From Thuidium tamariscinum (taxonomy: Eukaryota; Streptophyta; Bryopsida; Hypnales; Thuidiaceae), in the NCBI GenBank assembly GCA_947034885.2, contig OX344749.2:29465501-29529500 (forward strand): DNA of 64,000 nt, in the 5' to 3' direction. Of the stretch, positions 55,422-64,000 are shown piece by piece. Each line of letters opens with the position of its first letter. Position 1 is the first letter of the stretch. Made by a program: the position numbers and the translations under genes. The notes beneath the pieces were generated by a model. It was given only the letters and a program-made list of their open reading frames with translations, had not been told where the DNA came from and ran no database searches.

Positions 55422-58400
55422 ATGGGGGAGGAGTCACCGCAGTATACGCTTCGATGTCAACTGTTTGGGCATGAGGAAGATGTAAGCTCTTCTAGTTTTT
55501 AAAATTCTTTTATTGGTTCTTTGCACCGTCTGCCTTGATGCGAGCTCTTATTGCCTGCGGTCCTGAATTGATTCTAATTATTTTGTATCGATTGTGCATA
55601 TCCTTAATTGCTTGCTCTCATTTTGAATCCATTATTTCCAACTTCCGTCCCAATTAAACACGGATCGTGGACATGAAGAATTAGGGTTAGGGTTTATTGT
55701 TTGAATTTTGGAGGTTTACTATATCGCAAATCAAAATTAGTTCTTCGAAGTTCTTTGATAAGTTCTCTTTAGTCTCAAGCTTAGAAGATTGATGTCAAGA
55801 CTGTAATGGTCATGAGATGAGGAGGAAGAAGGATTTATTCGTCTCGATTCGCGTGGTTTTCATTGCTGATCTCATTTTTGAATCCGCAATTTCCAATCAT
55901 CGTCGTATTCCAGCAGGGATCTTGATATACCAACTTAGAATTAGGGCTTATTATTTGAAATCTGGAGGATTTGTTTATTGCAAATTTTAAATTCATCTTC
56001 AACGTTTGTTCAAATCGGTTCTCTTTAATCTCAAGCTCAGAAGATCCAAATCGATACAGTAACCCTCGTGATACGAGGAAGTGTTTAAGTTTTAGACCTT
56101 ACTGAGGCTAGCTGTGATGCTGAAGGAAAATAAGATTCGAGCTCAATGGTTGGACATTGACTTATTGCTTTTGTCCACCCTCTTACTTAATGAGGACTCT
56201 TCTAGCGACTGATATTGTAGTGAGTTCTGCTTTTCGTGACGATTGGCGTGGTTTCATCGCTGCTTTCATTATTGAATCTACAGTTTCCAATCGTCATCGC
56301 AATCGAACAGGGGCCTTTATATGCAGATTTAGGTTTTAGGGTTCATTATTTGTATTCTGGAGTTTTGCCATATCTCAAATCAGTAATTCAATGCCTAATC
56401 GGTTCTCACTTTCAAAGCAGTCAAGTGTATAATTTTTAGACCTTTACAGTGGTTCTGCCCGCTGCCATTTTGAAGCGAACAAGATTATTGTTCAAATGTT
56501 ACACGTGAATTAGGACCCGTATCCTTTGAATTACTGAGCTTGAGATATTGTCTTCTTCAAGCTCATTAAGAACTCCAATCTGTGTTTAGAAAGCTGAATT
56601 CTTCTGCTATTCGAGACCTTCGAGAAAAATTAGCCTTGACTTCGAGAGCTAGTGCTGGTGAACTTGGTAGTCAAACGAATTATCTGAAATTTTATATTGG
56701 AAAGTCCACGCATAACCTTGGGAATCGCTTTGAAGCTCACGCCATCGATTGCTCTTGTCAACAGGTTCGAGGTTTAGGAGTATCTCATGATGGAGTCATA
56801 GCAACAGGCTCGAGGGATAAGTCTGTGCGGCTTTGGGACTCCAAACAAGGCGAGAGAGAGTATAACTTGGACAAGACGTTACTTGGACATACGAACTTCG
56901 TGGGCACTGTGGCTTGGATTTCACCGACTGAATCTCTACCTGCCGGAGGCCTAGTGTCTGGAGGAATGGATACTCGTGTCTTGGTATGGGACCTCGAGAA
57001 AGCTGCCATTGCGAATGATTTGAAAGGACATAAACTACAAGTCAGCGACGTAGCTGTTGACTCTAATGGTGATATCTTATCTGCATCCGTTGACAGGTAT
57101 TTTTATTTTGATGGCATACCTCTCATGATTTGCATTTTCTATATCTTTTTCCACTTTGAAACACAACCTGCAACGTCGATCAACGGCTCCTCTGTCTTGA
57201 TGTAGTTGGACAAAGCGAACCCTGTTCTGTTCCAGTCTTTTTGTAGGATCGTGTGGTGTTTAATGGTTTAATAGCTCACTGACGAGTGGCTTTACTTGGT
57301 TCTTGCCATGGATCGCAGCACAGTGCGGAGGTGGCGGAATGGGCAAGTAGTCGAGGTTTTGCAAGGTCATGATGGACCCGTTCAAGCGGTGCTTGCATTG
57401 CCTAGCGGTGAAGTTGTGACAGGCTCGAGTGATACAACTATGAAATTATGGCGAGGTTCAACGTGTGTAAGCACAATCCGTGGTCACACAGGTTGGTTGT
57501 CACTTTTATAGTGATTATTTAGCTTGAAAAACAACAACTTGATCCGTAGTCTTCCTTTGCTGACACAGATGTGTTGATTAGCTTGAATTGATTTCTGAGA
57601 CAAGGAAATAGAATGCTGTCTTTCTGTTAGTCTTTGTGGTCTTTTGGAGGATCACTTTCTCAGAAGCACCTCTTGCCTCAGAAGCACTTTCTCGCCTCTT
57701 AAGGTTAACATTCTTGGAACATTCTTGAGAGCGTTTTGTTTCACCTTTCAAAACTGGGAATCTTTCTCATGTTTTAGAGGCTGCAACTACTACCTCTAAT
57801 AAGATTGAATGGCTTGACCATGGATACGCGAAGTAAGCGTGAGGTCTTCCAAGTAGTTGGTCAGACACAAGTAATCATTATGGTAAGTCATTGATTGCCT
57901 TGAATTTTACTGTTTTGAGCTTGGGTGATCGTCTACAGATACTGTTCGTGGCCTTGCAATAATGCCCAGCGTTGGAATAATTTCTGCGTCACATGATGGG
58001 TATGTCTCTACCTAAGTCATTTTGCTTTACTGTTGGAGAATTATTGTAGTGATATGCTGCTACATACTCGAAGTAGGTCAGTTTGTATAGCCATGAAGTA
58101 GCAGTTATCGTGGAATATGAGGGGTTTCAATGTATGGAAATAAGGCACTCACTCGGTCTGCTTGACACACCCTAGAGCTGGATTTTCATGATTGTGGGTT
58201 CGTGATATTACAGGTCAGTGAGATTGTGGGCTTTGAGTGGAGAGCAGCTGTTGGAGTTAGTGGGCCACACTGCAATTGTGTACTCTGTTGCTGCACACTC
58301 TTCCGGCGACATAGCATCTGGAAGCGAAGATGGCTTCGCCAAAATTTGGAGAGGTTCTTGCATCTTCATTTGATGTTTTGCTTTTCTTCAAGCAGGAGGA

Positions 58401-61400
58401 ACTAGCTATTTTTAATTAAAACGAACTGTTAGGTTTTCCTTAATACCATTTCTATGGCCCAGTTAGCATGCTTTTCGACGGACAGCGGTGGGATGCTGAG
58501 GTTTTATATGAATTCTGGCTTACGTTAGGCAATTTTGTTTGTAGGGGGCGTTTGTGTTCAGAGCATAGAGCACCCAGGCTGTGTTTGGGATGTGGCCTTC
58601 CTACCAAATGGAGATTTGGTTACAGCATGCTCGGATGGCGTGGCTCGTGTGTGGACTCGTGAGAAAAAGCTCTATGCTCCAACTGAAGAGACGGAAGCAT
58701 TTATTTCTCTCGTATCGTCTCGCAAATCTGCAGCGTTGGTTTCCTGTCCCTTCTTTGGTGTTTGCGTACCATGATGTGTTCTGCTTTATAATACTCTAGA
58801 CTTCTCAGTACCAGTGGTGATTACCTTCAAACATGTTTGAATTTATGCAACAAGTATGTCAATTTTGTAGAATTAATCAGCAGAAAAACACAGAAATGGA
58901 ATTAATCACTATGCTTATGGTTTCAATGTTTCAGAAAGACAGTAGGAGGGGTTAAGGTGGAGGACTTGCCGGGCGTTGAAGCTCTGCAGGAACCTGGTAG
59001 GTGATCATTAGCTCACATCAGCTTCCATTAGATTTGATTACATATCTGGGAAATCTCTTCGACTTTGAAGTTTTTCCTTTTTGTGCAGTACTGGTAATGT
59101 CTGTGCGGTCTTATGGCTTGTGTCTAATGCCTAATCAATGTCTTGATTAGGATAAGAGGCACACGGTTCTTGTAGTTCGCAAGTGGTGCACTGTGTCTTT
59201 CTCTTGCAAAAACGTCTCTTCTTGACACTGACTTCTGGGGTGAATGTTCAGGAACTAAAAATGGTCAAACGCGGATTGTGAGGGAGGGTACTAGTGGGGT
59301 TGCTTACTCCTGGAACTTGAATGAGTACAAGTGGGATAAGGTACTTTGCTGAAATCTGCTATTTTTTCTTTTTTTAGCAGTATGTGAGATTGAAGGATTT
59401 AGGAGCTAAAGTAGTGAAGCGTCTGAATCTGTGCTGAAGGATGAAGTATCACTGTTGCTAATGTAATCATTAACCTTGTAGATTGGAGAAGTGGTAGACG
59501 GACCAGGAAAGAATGCTGAGACGAAGACCCTGCATGGCGTTACTTACGATTATGGTATGTTGTCTGTCCCAGTAAATTAGTTGTGCTAATTTGGCTTTCT
59601 ATGATGCAGTTTCATGCCTTCAAGTTACATGCAGAGGTGTTGATGGAGGTATTGTATGTGGTGTTTGCAGTGTTTGACGTGGATATTGGTGATGCTTTAC
59701 CAACCCGAAAGCTCCCTTACAATGTTGGAGGTAAGTTTGACACAAATTAACAAAGTTGCAGGAGTTCACTGCATGTTAAACTTTGACTTGTCCTCTTTGT
59801 TTCAGATTTATGTTTGCCCTTTCAGGTTAGGTTTAGATTTCTAGAATTGATACTCATTCTGAAGCCATCTTTTGTTTGTTGATGATACCTGATGTAGATA
59901 ATCCTTACGACGTTGCGGATAAGTGGCTGGAGGATGAAGGATTGCCACCTGGCTACAGGCAGCAAATTGTTGAGTTTATTCTCCAAAATACAGGCGGAGC
60001 TACTGCATCGACAGGCTTTGATCCTAATTATGTTGACCCATACACTGGTGGTAAGTCACGTTCAGAAAGGGAACATGTTTTCTTATCTTTTCCATGGTAA
60101 GTGATGCTCAAGCACCCATTTGGCTGCCAAGTTGGATTTTCCATTAACAGGCAGTTTTTGTACAACTGACTGAGTATGATTTTGTTAAATATACAGCAAA
60201 TGCCTATGTACCTGGTCAGCAAGCACGTCTACCTCAAGTTGCAAGTAAGCTGCGTCAATCAGAATATGCAACCTCTGTGACGTGTGGCCTATTTTGTACA
60301 ACCAACTGTTTTGCAATCCGGTTTCTGTTGACTCCGGATTTTGTGTGCATTGCCTGATACTTGCAAATCACTAGCAGAAAGAGAAGCGTTTAAGTCGGAT
60401 ATAGTTATCATGTGTCAACGGCATGTGCTTGATTATGAGTTAGTCCCTGATGGCTGCGGAATGAGTGATGTTTTACACTTACTGAATGATTTTGTTGCAC
60501 ACTGGCAGGATCTGCGGCCCCTGCGCCTGTTACTACGACACCTGTCACACCGGTTTACAAACATGTTCCAATGGTTCGCATCATATCGGCTTCTTCTTTG
60601 AATTTCCTTCTAGTCCAGTGCTATTCATGGATTGGATTTCAATGTCTATTCTTGTTACATAATATCATGGAAGTGATAGTAGAGGCAAATGCTATTCCAC
60701 AACTCTAAACTTGACATACAAATACTAACAATTTTAATTGTTGCAACTCCCAGAAAGGAATGTTATTCTTTGACGCTGCTCAATATGAAGGTATTATTAA
60801 GAAGCTGACTGAATTCAGTGCCTCCTTGTCAGCAGTGGAGGTACTTTTCTAATGAGTTCTGGGGTGTAGACCAGTTCGACATATTGAAGCTTTTCTGAAG
60901 CTATTCTGCAGTTTACCATCATGATCAGACCAAATGTGTATCTTCATTTCTCAATTATTGACGTTTGTATGATTGGATGCAATATTTTGGGGACTGTCAT
61001 TGTGTTCTTTCTGTAAGACTTGAAAATTATGTGCAGACGCTCAAGGAGTTGGCACTAAGTCAAGCAGATACATTGCGGATTCAAGCTATGGTTGCTACCC
61101 TTAAAGAATCGTCACGTTATCATGCTTCATCATTTGCCGATGTTGATTTTAAATTAATCTCAAAGATGGTGCTACGATGGCCTGTAGAGAACATCTTTCC
61201 TGGTATGCATATCCCACAAGTTCTCACCTTATTGTGGTTTGTTTGTAGTTTGTCCGAGTGCCCTGGCATAAAAGATTGTTACTAGCCTTTTATTGAATGA
61301 CAATCTGGCATTCCAATTCGTTGGAAACATTTAAATTAGAATGGAAGTTGCCGAAATCACCTTTTCAATGCGTAAAGAAGCAGGTTTTGATTGTTACTTG

Positions 61401-62983
61401 GAACGGACTTGAGCAGTTTTGGATCTGATGAGATTAATGCTTCTACATCCACAATGTGCTGCTTACTTTGCCAATGAGACTACCACAGGGAACGGTATTT
61501 TCTTTACATTTTTACCAGTTACGATAGCATTTAGAATTCCTCCTGACTTATTTCTATCTTTATTTCCTGATGAATTTGAGGCAACGGGTGCTGTATGCGA
61601 GGCCAGCAGATTCTCAAGACTTGTGCTTTGCGATTCATGAATTTGAGTACTGTATATCTAGTCTTCTAGTACAAGCTCAAGCTTACCTCATGAATTGTCA
61701 AACAGATGTTTTATTGGAGGCTTTACGACGGGCCTCTAGCGAGCCTGCGGCAATTCCAAATCTACTCACAAGCGCCCGGGTTGCCGTTAATGCATTCAAA
61801 CACTCGGTTTTGAGGAATTGGGCTGAAAAGAATCGAAGCGAGGTTTGTGATGTTTGTCCCTTCTGTTCGTTACCCCTTTCTAGCTATCAAATCAATCTTA
61901 GGAGGCTTTCAGCGGTATCCTTTTAGTTCATCTCTTAGCTTTGATGTTCTGTTTTCCCTTTGACCTCGAGGAAGTGTGTGCATGTTATAACCAATGGAGT
62001 ACATGGAACAGATTTTGGATCTCTTTTCTGGATGTTGCTCATCAATGAACAAGAATGTCCGGCTGTCTTTTGTTACTCTGGTTCTCAAGTAAGTTTTGAA
62101 AAAAACTCAGTATCATGTTTTTGCGTACTACTGCCTCGACTAACTTGAACTTAATTACATGATATAGTTCGGTGTGTTGTTCCTGCTATGAAAAAATTGA
62201 ATTTTCTGGCTCATGAGGCTTACTGTATGCGTTCTTGTGTAATTTCTGATTTGAAGTGTATTCTGCAGCTACTCGGTGTTGTTATTAGAGGCCAAGGATG
62301 AGGAAGGACAGATTCAGGCTCTATCTGCGGCTGTTGAGGTGGTTATTGCAACCTTAATGGATGTCTCCTTCATTGTCCTTACTTCTCTATTATCTCTGCT
62401 CGACTCTTGTTCTGATTTTGACATCTAATCTTTGTACCTAAGATTGATTTTGTCAACCTTACACGTTTCCCCTTCGTGCGGAATAAGTTTTCTATCCTGG
62501 GGGTATTGTGTAAGTTTTTCCACCGTAATTTGATGCTTCGCAAGGCGGTACTCTGATCTCTGCTCATTTATTTTTGAATCGTTTGTACTTGCAGATGGCG
62601 GATGCTCAAGAAGCAGATGTTGAAGTGCGATTTCGTGCCCTTGTCGCTCTTGGAACTTTGGTATTTCCTTCCATATCCATCCCTACTGTTGAAGTTGTGT
62701 ATCAAGAAATGTAATCACCCAGATAAATCAGCTGTAACGGATATCTTCTTTTAAAGTTCTGACCTTATCTCTGCATTGGGCGTGATTCATAGAAATTAGA
62801 AATTTGAGAGATGTACACACTGGTCTTACTTGTTTGTTGATCTTGTTGACACAGATTCATACCGGTAGTGTCAAGAGTGTAGCGTTGGATCTGGATGTGA
62901 GGAGTTTGGCTGCAGCTGCATGCAAGTCATCCGTTGCAAAAGTTTCAGAGGTCGGCAAAGACATTGAAAACTTGCTCAAGTAG
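55422..62983 (+). CDS. PLAA: PLAA/DOA1/UFD3-type ubiquitin-binding protein
   Basis: Twenty-one exons, phase-consistent throughout, 771 aa: 55422-55481, 56765-57096, 57319-57491, 57939-57999, 58214-58353, 58545-58734, 58935-58996, 59252-59340, 59482-59554, 59671-59730, 59898-60050, 60197-60244, 60509-60573, 60754-60840, 61037-61202, 61417-61494, 61706-61842, 62012-62088, 62269-62338, 62595-62660 and 62855-62983. The WD40 propeller spans residues 10-315 (LFGHEEDVRGLGVSHDG, GSRDKSVRLWD, GHTAIVYSV, CVWDVAFLPNGDLVTACSDG). The PFU ubiquitin-binding domain is about 340-465 (EGTSGVAYSWN, DVADKWLEDEGLP), and the PUL domain about 505-768 is the Cdc48/p97-binding part. Homologues help p97 handle ubiquitinated cargo in cytosol and nucleus. 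The start exon matches PLAA N-termini, and length is normal. A frame open upstream of exon 2 (56582-56764) is intronic. Confidence 0.97.
55600..56450 (+). repeat. triplicated module in PLAA intron 1
   Basis: Three diverged copies (about 55611, 55866 and 56262 onward) share TCATT.TTGAATC..., TTTCCAA.C.TC, TTAGGG(T/C)TTATT.TTTGAA.T.TGGAG, ATAT.GCAAAT / ATCTCAAATCA and TCGGTTCTC. Each copy carries a TTAGGG-type telo-box-like core (55680-55694, about 55939, about 56334). A duplicated regulatory or enhancer segment is possible. The 1.28-kb intron is by far the longest in the gene. Confidence 0.75.
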
Positions 62984-63874
62984 CATGTACATCAGTTTGT
63001 TACATTGAGACTCATTTTTCCATTATCGTGCTACCTTTAAAGTCTTTACACCTTGCGGTTTTGCTGTGCAAAGTAAGGCGTGACCTTTTATACATCCCGA
63101 GGGGCCTGATGGACATGCAAGATGCAGTCGATTAATCAACTCCCTGTTCATTTATTAGATGCGTATAGTGTCCTGGGTTTATGGAATAAGAGAGGAAGCT
63201 ACATCCTTTGTAAATTTAAGTTCTGTGGGAGTGGAACGAGGCAGAGCTAATCCAATCATACTTGACACGTGATGGATTACTTTCAGACGTATCTTGAGGT
63301 TCAGAAGTTTCAGCAGAAGTCATCCTAATTGTAATTTCACATATGGAGGATCAGGCAAGTGCCAAGAGGTTCTACCTTACCTGAAGTTGTGTTTGGATCA
63401 CTTCCTTACTCTTGATGTTGGTTTCCCACAATTTGGTTTGTATGCAGCCCGTTTTGCTTACAAAAATGTCGTCTGTCGTAATTGTGTCTTACTTCCCGAT
63501 TTCTCTAAACTTGCAACTTGCAATTGTCTTGGGACTTAGCCTCCACAACCTTCATGTGCACAGCAACTTGAAAGATCAATCACTCTGTAAATATCCTTCT
63601 CCTGGTGCTGACAGTGGTCCAGTGAAGCGAGAGGTTTGTATTTTGCTCAATTGTCTTTACTTTTGGATGGTAGGTTAAAGGAGTTGTGAACAAAAGTGGG
63701 CTACCAAAACTGCTATTCCAAAAGACCTGCTTTGATTCTCTAGAATTTCTCTTTGGGCTCAGATCTTCATATCCTGGGTCCAAGGTAGGGTCTCAGGGTA
63801 GGGTTTAGGGTTTTTAAAAGATCAACTTTCATTGAAGAGAGACTTGAAGCACAAGCCACCTCTTCCACCAAATC
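62984..63874. other. PLAA 3' flank
   Basis: This is a GC-intermediate region after the PLAA stop codon that should contain its 3' UTR. The plus-strand frames 63294-63539 and 63412-63678 overlap each other and show no family resemblance. TAGGGTTTAGGGTTTTT at about 63797-63814 is a telo-box-like doublet at the edge of the island. Confidence 0.4.
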
Positions 63875-64000
63875 GGTTGAGAGAAAAGTGCCCAAACAAA
63901 TTCAAAAATCTTGAATGGGGTTGCAAAAGGAACAACCTAATTATGGTTGAGAGAAAAGTGCCCAAACAAATTCAAAAATCTTGAATGGGGTTGCAAAAGG
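63875..64000 (+). repeat. 70-bp tandem repeat, runs off the window
   Basis: GGTTGAGAGAAAAGTGCCCA and the following 36 bases occur identically from 63875 and 63945, giving an exact 70-bp period. Only 1.8 units are visible, and the array continues past 64000. The identity between units implies recent expansion or homogenisation. Confidence 0.93.

Noticed and set aside
56582-56764. In-frame extension upstream of PLAA exon 2
   Set aside because: The frame is open but starts only with GTG, lacks WD40 similarity, and the ATG exon at 55422-55481 gives the expected PLAA N-terminus with a good donor and matching phase.

Overview
This is nuclear DNA of a land plant. Long AT-rich stretches packed with small inverted-repeat transposons and tandem repeats separate a few compact, GC-richer gene islands. 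Plant origin is shown by two SAUR auxin-response genes, a COP1 photomorphogenesis repressor with a plant-type gene structure, a PLAA/DOA1-type ubiquitin-binding protein, an apparent plastid transit peptide and a plant-type U2 snRNA gene. Short introns, a divergent COP1 and Harbinger relics resembling those I associate with mosses and other spore plants suggest a bryophyte or other non-seed plant. The sequence alone does not settle the species.

Layout: 1-4.2 kb is AT-rich repeat DNA. At 4.2-9.3 kb lie a Stowaway-like MITE, a GC-rich TATA-bearing leader region, an intronless SAUR gene with auxin-response-like sites, a tandemly duplicated 3' flank and a possible small three-exon gene. From 9.3 to 19.6 kb there are only repeats: a TIR element carrying GNRA-type hairpins, foldbacks, Stowaway-like and Tourist-like MITEs, and a TA-flanked MITE. 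At 19.6-26 kb is the second SAUR gene and, convergent with it on the minus strand, a two-exon gene for a small predicted plastid membrane protein. From 26 to 33 kb are decayed PIF/Harbinger transposases of two lineages, a CACTA-ended foldback and tandem repeats. At 33.7-36.2 kb a seven-exon gene encodes a single-HMG-box protein with a mitochondrial-looking presequence. From 36.2 to 41.7 kb is repeat DNA that includes a tiny COP1 exon copy.

At 41.9-48.1 kb a minus-strand island holds COP1 (13 coding exons) followed only about 210 bp downstream by a U2 snRNA gene, whose TATA box lies in the COP1 3' flank. From 48.1 to 55.1 kb is AT-rich DNA with more MITEs, including a CACTA element nested in another MITE. 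From 55.4 to 63.0 kb a 21-exon plus-strand gene encodes a complete PLAA/DOA1/UFD3 protein (WD40, PFU and PUL domains). Its first intron contains a triplicated module. The window ends in a 70-bp tandem repeat.

COP1 and PLAA both act in ubiquitin pathways (substrate ligation, and Cdc48/p97-linked ubiquitin handling). SAURs are auxin outputs and COP1 is a light-signalling ligase. Nothing indicates that the genes form a functional cluster. All splice models were built by hand from reading-frame phase, GT/AG sites and remembered family sequences. I saw no tRNA, rRNA, CRISPR array, or recognisable LTR or viral element.
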